Origin: an uncultured Burkholderiales bacterium
GTDB lineage: Bacteria; Pseudomonadota; Gammaproteobacteria; Burkholderiales; Burkholderiaceae
Reading direction: 5' to 3'
Assembly (NCBI GenBank): GCA_903845315.1
Contig: CAIMWY010000298.1
Location: forward strand, 1 to 28,178
DNA length: 28,178 nucleotides
Under the pieces are notes generated by a model, which worked only from the letters and a program-made list of their open reading frames with translations, had not been told where the DNA came from and did not search any database. The first letter of the stretch is position 1. The number at the start of each line of letters is the position of its first letter. The position numbers and the translations under genes are program-made. Below, piece by piece: positions 15,946 to 24,495 of this stretch.

Positions 15946-17663
15946 AAGATCCCGCGATGTCTCCAAACTTTGAATGCGATGTGATCGTGGTGGGCTCTGG
16001 GGCGGCAGGTTTGACTGCTGCCATCACTGCCAAAAAACGCGGTCTCGATGTCGTCGTGCTTGAAAAAGAACCCGTATTTGGTGGCACCACCGCGCTATCG
16101 GGTGGCGTGCTGTGGATTCCGCTCAACACCCATGGCCGCCAACAAAATCCAGCCGACACGCGAGAGGCTGTGCGCGAGTACATGATGCAAGAAACCGGCA
16201 GCTACTTTGACGCCGCTGCGGTGGATGCCTTCATTGAGCAAGGCCCCAAGATGGTGGAGTTTTTCGAGCGTAACACCAAGATGCAGTTCATCCCCACGCT
16301 CTACCCCGACTACCACCCCGACGTGCCTGGCGGCGCTGAGATGGGTCGCTCGATCTTGGCCGCACCGTTTGACATTCGAGGCTTGGGCGCCGACATGGCG
16401 CGCCTCAAGCCACCGCTCAAAACCATCACCTTCATCGGCATGATGTTCAACTCGTCGAACGCCGATTTGAAACACTTTTTCCTCGCCACCAAGTCGCTCA
16501 CCTCGTTCCTCTATGTGGCCAAGCGTTTGGTCATGCACCTCAAAGAGTTGGCGCTGTATCAACGCGGTATCCATGTGACCAGCGGCAATGCATTGGCAGC
16601 GCGACTGGCCAAGTCAGCACTGGATTTGGGCATTCCCATCCTCACCAGCAGCCCAATGAAAGAGTTGTTGTTGATGAACGGCCGTGTCACTGGCGTGCGC
16701 GCAGCAGGGGTGGACGGGGACCGCCAAATCACCGCGCGACACGGCGTGGTCTTGGCCTGTGGGGGGTTTCCGCACGATGTCAAACGCATTGCCAAGGCCT
16801 ACCCTCACTTGCAACGCGGTGGTGAACATTTGTCGCCCACGCCCACCAGCAACACGGGTGACGGTGTGAACACGGCCGAGGCCGCAGGTGGCAAAGTAGA
16901 GATTCGTTTCAAAGACGCGGCCGCTTGGATGCCGGTGTCGTATGTGCCCTATGGCAATGGCGAGTTTGGCGTGTTCCCGCACCTGCTCGACCGCTACAAG
17001 CCGGGCATCATTGGCGTGCTGAAAAACGGCCAGCGCTTCACCAACGAAAGCAACTCGTACCACGACGTGGGGGCCAGCTTGATGCGTGCCTGCGAAGGCC
17101 AGAAAGACACAGCCATGTGGCTGGTCTGCGATAAAACGGCCTTGGGTAAATATGGCATTGGTTTTGTCAAACCAGCCCCCATGCCGATTGGACGGTTTCT
17201 GCGCAATGGCTACTTGATGGAAGGGCGCAGCTTGGCCGATTTGGCCCACCAGTGCGGCATTGACCCGCAGGGTCTGGAAGGCACCGTGCGCACGTACAAC
17301 GAGGGCGCGGTCAATGGCGAAGACCCGGCATTTGGCCGAGGTCGCACAAGCTTTAACCGCTACCTCGCTGACCCAGAGCACCAACCCAACCCCTGTGTCG
17401 CACCGCTACAAAACGGGCCGTTTTACGCCGTGAAGTTGGTGATGGGTGACTTGGGCACCTTTGACGGCATCCAGACCAGCGTGGTGGGCGAAGTGCTGCG
17501 TCAAGATGGCAGCGCGATTGCTGGTTTGTACGCCGTGGGCAACGACCGCGCCAGCATCATGGGGGGCAACTACCCAGCGGCTGGCATCACCCACGGACCT
17601 AATATGGCGTTTGCCTTTCTCACCGCCAACCACATTGCCGACTTCACAGGAGCAAACGCTTGA
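15942..17663 (+). CDS. FAD-dependent dehydrogenase, 3-ketosteroid-delta1-dehydrogenase-like (copy 2)
   Basis: This 573-residue flavoprotein is related to the copy at 7663-9375. It has GSGAAG (18-23), EK (41-42), GGTTALSGGVLWIPLN (47-62), and a C-terminal GLYAVGN (528-534) followed by YPAAG (544-548), whose Tyr and Gly are spaced as Tyr487 and Gly491 of Rhodococcus KSTD1. Shared with copy 1 are NTGDGV/L, the GQRF-NE-SYHD block and the QPNPC segment near the C-terminus. It probably performs 1,2-desaturation of a cyclic ketone made by the coupled SDR. The start could also be the ATG five codons later (15957). It overlaps the SDR gene by 4 bases and the NIPSNAP gene by 4 bases. Confidence 0.87.
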   Translation: MKDPAMSPNFECDVIVVGSGAAGLTAAITAKKRGLDVVVLEKEPVFGGTTALSGGVLWIPLNTHGRQQNPADTREAVREYMMQETGSYFDAAAVDAFIEQGPKMVEFFERNTKMQFIPTLYPDYHPDVPGGAEMGRSILAAPFDIRGLGADMARLKPPLKTITFIGMMFNSSNADLKHFFLATKSLTSFLYVAKRLVMHLKELALYQRGIHVTSGNALAARLAKSALDLGIPILTSSPMKELLLMNGRVTGVRAAGVDGDRQITARHGVVLACGGFPHDVKRIAKAYPHLQRGGEHLSPTPTSNTGDGVNTAEAAGGKVEIRFKDAAAWMPVSYVPYGNGEFGVFPHLLDRYKPGIIGVLKNGQRFTNESNSYHDVGASLMRACEGQKDTAMWLVCDKTALGKYGIGFVKPAPMPIGRFLRNGYLMEGRSLADLAHQCGIDPQGLEGTVRTYNEGAVNGEDPAFGRGRTSFNRYLADPEHQPNPCVAPLQNGPFYAVKLVMGDLGTFDGIQTSVVGEVLRQDGSAIAGLYAVGNDRASIMGGNYPAAGITHGPNMAFAFLTANHIADFTGANA

Positions 17664-18004
17664 GCCAAGCCCACAAAACCCTGATCGATCACCGCGTCTA
17701 CACCATTGCGCTGCGCAAAATGCCCGAATTTTTAGAGGTGTTCAACCGCATGGCATTGCCCGCCTTGGTTGAGTCCTTGGGCCACCCCGTGGGGTTTTAC
17801 ACCAGCGTGGTGGGGCCGCTCAACCAGTTCATTCACCTGTGGGCTTACGATGACTTGGCCGACTACGAACGGCGCTGCTTGGCCCGTGATACCCACCCTG
17901 CTTTTCCCGCTTACTTGGCAGCGTCCGCCCACCTGATCACAGCGCAAGAAACGCGCTTGATCAAGGTGGCTCCGTTCCCAGGCTATCTGTCCAAGGCCGT
18001 CTGA
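17660..18004 (+). CDS. NIPSNAP-family protein
   Basis: This 114-residue protein has the NIPSNAP ferredoxin-like fold pattern: an N-terminal DHRVYTIALRKMPEFLEVF strand-helix, the central HPVGFYTSVVGPLNQFIHLWAY (42-63) and DLADYERR after it, then AYLAASAHLI and QETRLIK near the end. It starts with TTG overlapping the TGA of the flavoprotein gene (TTGA), with AGGAG correctly placed. NIPSNAP proteins recur in bacterial catabolic operons but mostly lack a known reaction; several fold relatives are small monooxygenases or isomerases. Its place between a KstD-like enzyme and the transporter genes suggests a role on the same substrate. Confidence 0.88.
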   Translation: MSQAHKTLIDHRVYTIALRKMPEFLEVFNRMALPALVESLGHPVGFYTSVVGPLNQFIHLWAYDDLADYERRCLARDTHPAFPAYLAASAHLITAQETRLIKVAPFPGYLSKAV

Positions 18005-18855
18005 TGTTGACCATCAACCTCTTCAACGGCTTGGTCTATGGCGCCTTGCTGATCATCATGTGTTCTGGCTTGGCGCTGATTTATGGGCTACGCCGGGTGG
18101 TGAACTTTGCCCACGGCTCGCTCTACATGCTGGGGGCTTACCTCGGTTACTCCTTGGCCTCACACAGCAATTTTTGGGTTGCCTTGTTGGTGGCACCCGC
18201 CATCATGGCGGTGCTGGGCGTGCTGCTGGACCGTTATGGCTTTCGCTTGATGCAAGACCGCGACCCGCTCAGTGTGGTGCTGGTGACCTTTGGCTTACTG
18301 CTGGTGATCGAGGACTTGGTGCAAACCGTCTGGGGCAAAAGCAATTTGTCGCTGCCGGCACCTGCAGCGCTCAGCATGTCGGTCGACATCTTGGGCACCC
18401 CTGTGCCTGCCTACCGCTTGGGCGTGATTGCCGTGGGGGCCGCGGTGGCCCTGGGCTTGAGCCTGTGGTTGCACTACTCCAAGGTGGGCTTGTTTGTGCG
18501 AGCCGCCAGCACCGACCCCACCACCACCGCCATGCAAGGCGTCAACACCGACCTCTTGAGCGCGGGCGTGGTGGGTTTGGGCACCGCGCTGGCGGGCTTG
18601 GCGGGTGTGGTGGCAGCCCCGTTTTTGTCGCTTTCGCCGTCGATGAGCAGCGATGTGATCATCGACTCGTTTGTGGTGGTCGTGGTGGGCGGTTTGGGTT
18701 CTTTGGCGGGTGCGTTCATTGCCGCCATGGTGCTGGGCATGGTGCAAGCGCTGGGTGCTGTGTATTTGCCCGATGAGTCGGTGTTGTTGCCGTTTGTACT
18801 GATGGTGGCAATTTTGATTTGGAAGCCTGCTGGATTTGCCGGCAGCCGCACCTGA
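18004..18855 (+). CDS. livH: ABC transporter permease, LivH type
   Basis: This 283-residue, very hydrophobic inner-membrane protein is the first permease of a branched-chain-amino-acid-type (HAAT) importer. It begins NLFNGLVYGALLIIMCSGLALIYGL, the usual LivH N-terminus. The cytoplasmic coupling loop is visible at about 160-182 (RAASTDPTTTAMQGVNTDLL), matching the RA-ED--A-L-GINT pattern of LivH. The start overlaps the preceding stop by one base (TGATG). It works with LivM, LivG, LivF and one or both binding proteins of this locus. The cargo is probably the organic acid degraded here, not an amino acid; that is an inference from the surrounding genes. Confidence 0.93.
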   Translation: MLTINLFNGLVYGALLIIMCSGLALIYGLRRVVNFAHGSLYMLGAYLGYSLASHSNFWVALLVAPAIMAVLGVLLDRYGFRLMQDRDPLSVVLVTFGLLLVIEDLVQTVWGKSNLSLPAPAALSMSVDILGTPVPAYRLGVIAVGAAVALGLSLWLHYSKVGLFVRAASTDPTTTAMQGVNTDLLSAGVVGLGTALAGLAGVVAAPFLSLSPSMSSDVIIDSFVVVVVGGLGSLAGAFIAAMVLGMVQALGAVYLPDESVLLPFVLMVAILIWKPAGFAGSRT

Positions 18856-18872
18856 ACAACAAAGGCGTCAAC

Positions 18873-19865
18873 ATGACAAACCAACGATTGGCATGGTCTA
18901 CGCTGCTGGCCTTGGCATTGGGCGCAGCGGTAACGCAGTGGATCAGCTCAGGCACGGTATTGTCGCTGCTGACCCAAGCCGTGGTGTATGCCGTGTTTGC
19001 CATTGGTGTGGGCGTGCTGTTGCGGCAAAACGGCATGGTGAGCTTTGGCCACGCGCTGTACTTTGGTGTGGCCGGTTACAGCGTGGGTTTGATTTTGCAA
19101 ATGCAATGGATGTCGGCTGAGTGGGCCATGGCCGTGACCTTGGCGGGCATGACGGGGGTGGCCTTTTTGATGGGCTTGGTGATGGTGCGTGTGCCAGGCG
19201 TGGCTTTTGGCATGTTGACCTTGGCGATCGGACAAATGGTGTTCTTGACCGCCTCACGTTCGCGCGGCCTGACCGGCGGCGCTGACGGCATGAACATCGA
19301 CTGGCCCAACACCTTGTTTGGCGTCTCGACCTCAACCTTGGTCAAACCTGCGTCTATGTTTTTGCTCAGCTGGACCACCTTGGTGGTGGTCATGGGACTG
19401 CTCACCCTGTTGCTGCGCAGCCGATTTGGCGGCATCACCGAGGCGGTGCGCGACAACGAAGAACGTGCGCGCTTCATTGGCATTCGTACGGTGTTACCAC
19501 GCGCAGCCATCTACGCGGTGTCGGCCTTGGTAACCGGCGTAGCGGGCTTGTTGTCGTCTATCAACACTGGTTTTGTTTCCCCCGAAAACCTGCACTGGAG
19601 CTTGTCAGGCGTGGCCTTGATGATGGTGGTGGTGGGTGGCTACAAAGCCCTGTGGGGTCCAGCCCTGGGTGCTGTGGTGTACTTTTTGGCGAAAGACATT
19701 TTGGGCGATTACGCCAACCACTGGATGGCGATTTTTGGTCTAGCCTTGATTGCTGTGATTGTATTTTCACCCACCGGCTTGGCCGGGCTTGTCGAACGCT
19801 TGCTCAAGCGCAACACACCCTTACCAATCCAAGCTGCGGCAGCCCCTGAGAGGACAGTGCAATGA
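18873..19865 (+). CDS. livM: ABC transporter permease, LivM type
   Basis: This 330-residue polytopic protein is the second permease of the importer. The start at 18873 is chosen because AAAGGCG lies just upstream and the earlier in-frame start at 18819 would lie within livH. Family features are GVLLRQNGMVSFGHALYFGVAGY (about 47-69), the coupling loop AVRDNEERARFIGI (about 193-206), and the final FSPTGLAGLVERL. The protein ends in a short tail rich in Ala and Pro. The stop overlaps the livG start (ATGA). Confidence 0.93.
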   Translation: MTNQRLAWSTLLALALGAAVTQWISSGTVLSLLTQAVVYAVFAIGVGVLLRQNGMVSFGHALYFGVAGYSVGLILQMQWMSAEWAMAVTLAGMTGVAFLMGLVMVRVPGVAFGMLTLAIGQMVFLTASRSRGLTGGADGMNIDWPNTLFGVSTSTLVKPASMFLLSWTTLVVVMGLLTLLLRSRFGGITEAVRDNEERARFIGIRTVLPRAAIYAVSALVTGVAGLLSSINTGFVSPENLHWSLSGVALMMVVVGGYKALWGPALGAVVYFLAKDILGDYANHWMAIFGLALIAVIVFSPTGLAGLVERLLKRNTPLPIQAAAAPERTVQ

Positions 19866-20581
19866 CCAACTACGTATTGCAAGTCGACGATGTGGCCATC
19901 CATTTCGGGGGAGTGAAAGCCGTCGACGGCGTATCCCTGACCCTCACAAAAGGGCAGATTCGCGGACTGATTGGCCCCAATGGCGCCGGCAAGTCCACCG
20001 TGATTGACGCGATCACCGGGCGCAGCCGCTTGACGCGTGGCCAGGTCACGCTCAATGGCGAAGACGTGTCGGCCCTAGGTGTGGTCGAGCGACGCATGCG
20101 CGGTTTGTCGCGCAGCTTTCAACGCACCAGCATCTTTGGGCAAATGTCGGTGCGCAAGCAAGTGGAGTTGGCTTCGCACAAGATGGGCGTGAAAGACTCG
20201 CTCGCCGATGCCGACGATGTGCTCAAAGAACTCGACCTGTGGTCCATGCGCGATGCCGTGGCCGACGATTTGGGCTATGGCGAACAACGCCGACTCGACT
20301 TGGCGCTGGCCTTGGTGGGTCGTCCCAGCGTCTTGTTGTTGGACGAGCCGATGGCAGGGCTGTCGGTCAAAGAGTCGCTCGATTTGGCACAACACCTGAA
20401 GGCGCTGACCTCGCGTTGGGACGTCTCGGTGCTGTTGGTGGAGCACGACATGGACGTGGTGTTTGGCATCTCCGACGAGGTGACGGTGTTTGAACTCGGC
20501 CACGTGATTGCCAGTGGCTCACCCGCTGCTGTGCGTGCCGACGCGCGCGTGCGCGAAGCCTACCTAGGGAGTTCCGCATGA
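19862..20581 (+). CDS. livG: ABC transporter ATP-binding protein, LivG type
   Basis: This 239-residue ATPase has Walker A GPNGAGKST (38-46), Q-loop region SRSFQRTSIF (83-92), the signature LGYGEQRRLD (137-146), Walker B VLLLDEP (157-163), and a switch His in LVEHDMDVV. The signature reads YGEQ in place of LSGGQ, which is normal for LivG proteins. It drives import with LivF on the cytoplasmic face of LivHM. The 4-base overlaps with both neighbours indicate translational coupling. Confidence 0.95.
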   Translation: MTNYVLQVDDVAIHFGGVKAVDGVSLTLTKGQIRGLIGPNGAGKSTVIDAITGRSRLTRGQVTLNGEDVSALGVVERRMRGLSRSFQRTSIFGQMSVRKQVELASHKMGVKDSLADADDVLKELDLWSMRDAVADDLGYGEQRRLDLALALVGRPSVLLLDEPMAGLSVKESLDLAQHLKALTSRWDVSVLLVEHDMDVVFGISDEVTVFELGHVIASGSPAAVRADARVREAYLGSSA

Positions 20582-21282
20582 CGGTGTTACTGAGCTTGAA
20601 CCAAGTCAACGCCTGCTATGGCTCGGCGCATATCTTGCACGACCTGAGCTTGCAGGTGAGTGCCGGCGAACGGGTGGCTTTAATAGGCCGCAACGGCGTT
20701 GGCAAGACCACGGTGGTCAACACCATTTTGGGCTTGGCCCGTTTGACCCAGGGCGAGATTCAAGTCAATGGGACCACGCTGGCGCGCCCGCGTACCTACC
20801 AAGCCGCACAACATGGCGTGACGGTGGTGCCACAGGGTCGGCGCATCGTTGCCAATTTGAGTGTGGAAGAAAACCTCATCTTGGGAGCGGCCACAGGCCG
20901 CAAAGGGCCGTGGAACGTGACCGAAATTTACAAGCTGTTTCCTATTTTGCAAGAGCGCGCCCACACGCCGGGCACGGCCTTGTCTGGCGGTCAGCAACAA
21001 ATGCTGGCGGTGGGCCGCGCACTGATGGCCAATCCCAGCCTGATCTTGCTCGACGAACCCACCGAGGGCTTGGCGCCCGTGATCGTGGATCAGCTCGCGC
21101 ACATCTTCGCCCAAGTGGGTAACCAAGGCACGGCCTTGCTGCTGATTGAACAAAACATGAGCATGGTCACGCGTGTGGCGCACCGCTACTACGCCATGGC
21201 CAAGGGCTCGGTGGTGGCTGAGGGCACGGTGGACGACTCGGTGACAGGACTGCAACAACTCGAAGCCCATGTGATGGTTTGA
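20578..21282 (+). CDS. livF: ABC transporter ATP-binding protein, LivF type
   Basis: This 234-residue ATPase has Walker A GRNGVGKTT (37-45), the QGRRI Q-loop region (86-90), signature LSGGQQQ (135-141), Walker B LILLDE (155-160) and the LivF-typical EPTEGLAPVIV (160-170). It pairs with LivG. It overlaps livG by 4 bases, and the second binding-protein gene follows 56 bases later. Confidence 0.95.
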   Translation: MTVLLSLNQVNACYGSAHILHDLSLQVSAGERVALIGRNGVGKTTVVNTILGLARLTQGEIQVNGTTLARPRTYQAAQHGVTVVPQGRRIVANLSVEENLILGAATGRKGPWNVTEIYKLFPILQERAHTPGTALSGGQQQMLAVGRALMANPSLILLDEPTEGLAPVIVDQLAHIFAQVGNQGTALLLIEQNMSMVTRVAHRYYAMAKGSVVAEGTVDDSVTGLQQLEAHVMV

Positions 21283-21338
21283 TTTTCAACACGGTGGCCG
21301 GACCGACACCGGCATTTTTTACAACAGGAGACAACCCC

Positions 21339-22529
21339 ATGTTCACAATGAAAACTCTTCAACGCGCGCTGACTGGCGTGGTGTTGGTAGCCAGCCTTCC
21401 GCTGGCCGTGATGGCACAAGGCAAAGAGCCGGTCAAGATCGGCTTGGTGTCGTCCAAGTCAGGCGTATTTGCCCAACAAGGAGAAGAAGTCATCCGCGCC
21501 ATCAAATTTGCCATTGAAGAAGCCAACGCCAAAGGCGGCGTGGACGGGCGCAAAGTGGAGGTGCAAGAAGCCGATGACGAAGGAACACCGGATGCCGGAC
21601 GCCGTGTGGCTGAAAAACTCGCCCGCGACGGCCACAACCTGTTGATCGGTGCCATTCCCTCGTCGATCTCGTTGGCAATCGCGCAAAACCTGGACCGCTG
21701 GGATGCCGCTTACTTTGTGGTGGCCAGCAAGTCCGACAAGATCACGGGCGACACCTGCAAGCCTCGCAGCTTTCGCACCAACCATTCCGATGCGATGGAC
21801 ATCGCCATGATCAACCAGTGGGCCAAGAACCTGCCCGGCAAAACCTACGCGATTGTGGCGGCCGACTATGTGTGGGGCCGTGACTCTGGCGAATCGTTCA
21901 AGAAGGCCGCCGAATCCGCTGGCAAGTCGGTGCCCTTGAGCCTGTATGTGCCCATGGGCACCAAAGACTTTTCGCCCTATATCGCCCAACTCAAAGCCGC
22001 CAACATCGACGCGATCTGGGTCGCTGAGGTGGGTCGCGATGCGATTGCCTTTGTCAAACAAGCCGAGGAGTTTGGTCTGATTCCCAAGACCACCTTGATT
22101 GGCCACTCCTTGATCTTGAACTTCATGATCAATGGCACGGGCAAGGCCTTGGACGGCACCGTGGGCACCACGGGCTACACACCCGACATCGACAACCCAC
22201 GCAACAAAGCCTTTGTGGCCGCTTGGAAAGCCAAGTTCAACCGCTTGCCCACCGACAACGAAGGCCAAGGCTACAACGGCGCCATGGTGTTGTTTGAAGG
22301 CGTGAAGCTGTCTAAAAGCGTGAAACCTGAAGAGGTGAGCAAGTCGCTCAAAGGCGCGCAGATCGACTCCATCTACGGTCCGGTCACCATGCGTGCAGCA
22401 GACAACCAGTTGCTGTTGCCCAACTATGTGGGCCGTGCCAAAACGGTCGACGGCGTGTTGCGCCCTGTGATTGAGCAGACCTTTGCGCCATCGATCATTC
22501 CTGCGCCCTCGCCACTTTGCAAAATGTAA
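21339..22529 (+). CDS. ABC transporter periplasmic substrate-binding protein, LivK/HAAT type (copy 2)
   Basis: This is a 396-residue exported binding protein. The start at 21339 follows AGGAG with an 8-base spacer. It is preferred to the upstream in-frame start at 21279, which overlaps livF and would put 20 extra residues before the signal peptide. The signal peptide is MFTMKTLQRA plus a hydrophobic core, with probable cleavage after VMA at 26. The mature protein is a close paralogue of the one encoded at 12682-13872, with the largest differences in the signal peptide and scattered surface positions. As the last gene of the livHMGF run it is the cognate receptor. An intrinsic terminator follows it 27 bases after the stop. 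Confidence 0.95.
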   Translation: MFTMKTLQRALTGVVLVASLPLAVMAQGKEPVKIGLVSSKSGVFAQQGEEVIRAIKFAIEEANAKGGVDGRKVEVQEADDEGTPDAGRRVAEKLARDGHNLLIGAIPSSISLAIAQNLDRWDAAYFVVASKSDKITGDTCKPRSFRTNHSDAMDIAMINQWAKNLPGKTYAIVAADYVWGRDSGESFKKAAESAGKSVPLSLYVPMGTKDFSPYIAQLKAANIDAIWVAEVGRDAIAFVKQAEEFGLIPKTTLIGHSLILNFMINGTGKALDGTVGTTGYTPDIDNPRNKAFVAAWKAKFNRLPTDNEGQGYNGAMVLFEGVKLSKSVKPEEVSKSLKGAQIDSIYGPVTMRAADNQLLLPNYVGRAKTVDGVLRPVIEQTFAPSIIPAPSPLCKM

Positions 22530-22556
22530 ACCAGGCCTCTCCCTTGTGATGTGTGA

Positions 22557-22586
22557 CCCAGTCCTGTCCGTAGGGCTGGGTTTTTT
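22557..22586 (+). terminator. Intrinsic terminator after the ABC operon
   Basis: CCCAGTCCT and AGGGCTGGG form a 9-bp stem (one G-T wobble) around a 6-base loop and are followed directly by six T residues. This is a textbook rho-independent terminator on the plus strand. It ends only 12 bases before the ATG of the next SDR gene, so the downstream genes must be reached by read-through or by a promoter inside the binding-protein gene. Confidence 0.9.
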
Positions 22587-22598
22587 GTTGGAGCTTTC

Positions 22599-23393
22599 AT
22601 GACGCACTCTTCTTGCACCCTTATCACCGGTGGGGCCGATGGCATAGGCTGGGCCACAGCACAACATCTGGCGCGCCAGGGCCAAGCCGTTGCCTTATTG
22701 GACCTGCGCGCCGACCTAGCTCGACAGCGGGCACACGAACTGGGAACACACCATCTCGGCGTGGGCTGTGATGTGACCGACGAGGCCAGCGTGCAAGCCG
22801 CTATGGCCCAGGTGTTGCAACACTTTGTGCGGATGGAGGGTTTGGTGAACAACGCAGGCATTGGTGACCAAACCGGGGCCACCGTGGACCAAGATGTGGC
22901 GGCATTTGACCGCGTGTTGTCGGTGCACCTGCGGGGTTGTTTTTTGATGAGCCAAGCGGTGGGCCAACACATGCTCGGCCAAGCCCGTCATGGCAAGGCG
23001 GGACGAGGTGCCATCGTCAACTTAGGCTCGATTGCCAGCCTGACGGGTTTGCCCATGCGCAACGCCTACAGCGCTGCCAAGGCTGGCCTCGTGGGCATGA
23101 CGCGCGCCATGGCCAGCGAATGGGCCCGTGCAGGCATTCGCGTCAACGCGGTGGCGCCAGGTTATGTGCGCACCGCACTGGTGGCCGCCTTGGTCGAACA
23201 AGGCGCGCTCGACATGGGCGCGATTGCCCAGCGCACGCCGCTGGGCCGCATGGCAGAGCCAGATGAAATAGCCGAAGTGATTGGATTTTTGTTGTCACCC
23301 CAAGCGAGTTTCATCACAGGTGCTGTTGTGCCTGTGGATGGCGGGTGGACAGCCTTTGGCGGCACCGAGGCCAGCTTGTCTGCAGCACACTAG
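22599..23393 (+). CDS. SDR-family oxidoreductase after the terminator
   Basis: This 264-residue classical SDR has TGGADGIG (10-17), Asp35 after the second strand (NAD preferred), NNAG (84-87), Ser144, Tyr157 and Lys161, and a C-terminal GAVVPVDGG. The cofactor loop starts unusually close to the N-terminus. A TTGGAG ribosome site lies in the tail of the terminator. It is 24 bases before the MDR gene and in the same direction; the two probably act together on an alcohol/ketone and an enone or quinone. Substrate unknown. Confidence 0.87.
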   Translation: MTHSSCTLITGGADGIGWATAQHLARQGQAVALLDLRADLARQRAHELGTHHLGVGCDVTDEASVQAAMAQVLQHFVRMEGLVNNAGIGDQTGATVDQDVAAFDRVLSVHLRGCFLMSQAVGQHMLGQARHGKAGRGAIVNLGSIASLTGLPMRNAYSAAKAGLVGMTRAMASEWARAGIRVNAVAPGYVRTALVAALVEQGALDMGAIAQRTPLGRMAEPDEIAEVIGFLLSPQASFITGAVVPVDGGWTAFGGTEASLSAAH

Positions 23394-23417
23394 GGTCTTG
23401 TCTACAGGAGAGCGCAC

Positions 23418-24467
23418 ATGAAAGCAGTGGTGATCACCGGGCACGGCGGCAACGAGGTGGTGGAGGTACGCGCTTGTGAGCGCCCTGTTCGCCAAGCAGG
23501 CGAAGTGCTGGTGCGCATGGCCGCAGCCACCTTGAACCAGGTGGACTTGTACATGCGCAACAGCGGCGCGGGCATCACCCACCAATTGCCGCAAATCATG
23601 GGCTTGGATGGCGCAGGCACCGTGGAAGAAGTTGACACGGATGAGCGGATGCTCAAGGTGGGTCAAAAGGTGCTGATTCACCCGGCGGTGACTTGTGGCC
23701 GCTGCGAGTTTTGCCAATGCGGCGACAACGTGTTGTGCACCCAGATTCAACTGCTGGGCGAACACCGCCACGGCACATTTGCCCAATGGGTCAGCGTGCC
23801 CGCCCGCAATGTGTTTGCCATGCCACAAGGGTTGAGCTTTGTACAAGCCGCTGCGCTAGGCGTGAACCACATCACGGCCTGGCGCATGCTGATGACCAAG
23901 GCACAGATCAAGCCTTGGGAGACAGCGCTGATTTTTGGTATTGGCGGCGGCGTGTCGCTGGCCGCCATGCAATTGGCCAAGGCCATGGGGGTGCGCGTGA
24001 TCGTCACCTCGCGCGATGACCACAAATTGGAGCGCGCCATGGCGCTTGGTGCAGACCAAGCGATCAACAGCCAAACCCAAGATGTGTCCAAGGCAGTGAT
24101 GGCCTATACCGATGGACGCGGCGTGGACGTGGTGATCGAGAACGTGGGCCAAGCCGTGTGGTCAGCCGCCATGAAGTCCTTGGTGCGCGGCGGCCGCTTG
24201 GTGACCTGTGGCGCTACCAGCGGCGACCAACCGCCCGCCGACCTACGCCGCATCTTCATCAGGCAATTGCAAATCTTGGGTTCGACCCACGGCAATTTCG
24301 CCGAGTTCCACGACATGCTGGCTTTTGTGGCGCAACACAACATCCAACCCGTGATCGACCACGAGTACCCCATGAACCAAGTGCATGCCGCTTTGGATCG
24401 ACTGGCTTCGCAACAACAATTTGGCAAGGTGGGTTTAAATTTACAACGCATGCAAGCTCTGACGTGA
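23418..24467 (+). CDS. MDR-family dehydrogenase with structural zinc only
   Basis: This 349-residue medium-chain dehydrogenase/reductase has a GroES-like N-domain and a Rossmann domain with GIGGGV (174-179). The four structural-zinc cysteines are present (Cys93, 96, 99 and 107 in CGRCEFCQCGDNVLC). The catalytic-zinc ligands are not: the usual Cys46 site reads NQVDLYMR (40-47) and the GHE site reads GLDGAG (62-67). It therefore probably acts as a zinc-independent quinone/enone reductase, not an alcohol dehydrogenase. AGGAG lies upstream of the start. It follows the SDR by 24 bases and precedes a 119-base gap that contains a promoter. Confidence 0.88.
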   Translation: MKAVVITGHGGNEVVEVRACERPVRQAGEVLVRMAAATLNQVDLYMRNSGAGITHQLPQIMGLDGAGTVEEVDTDERMLKVGQKVLIHPAVTCGRCEFCQCGDNVLCTQIQLLGEHRHGTFAQWVSVPARNVFAMPQGLSFVQAAALGVNHITAWRMLMTKAQIKPWETALIFGIGGGVSLAAMQLAKAMGVRVIVTSRDDHKLERAMALGADQAINSQTQDVSKAVMAYTDGRGVDVVIENVGQAVWSAAMKSLVRGGRLVTCGATSGDQPPADLRRIFIRQLQILGSTHGNFAEFHDMLAFVAQHNIQPVIDHEYPMNQVHAALDRLASQQQFGKVGLNLQRMQALT

Positions 24468-24495
24468 GCCAACGGGCAACCCGACAAGCCAAAGC

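Noticed and set aside
16614..17384. 256-codon open frame on the minus strand inside flavoprotein copy 2.
   Set aside because: It is antisense to a gene with complete flavoprotein motifs and has no recognisable domains.
7663..17663. A steroid degradation cluster, because of the KstD-like flavoproteins and the HsaC-like dioxygenase.
   Set aside because: No 9-alpha-hydroxylase, Hsa flavin monooxygenase, meta-cleavage hydrolase or side-chain genes are visible, and the Rieske oxygenase is of the phthalate/vanillate type. A smaller ring substrate is more likely.
21459..22685. 408-codon open frame on the minus strand.
   Set aside because: It is antisense to the second binding-protein gene and the terminator, which are well supported.
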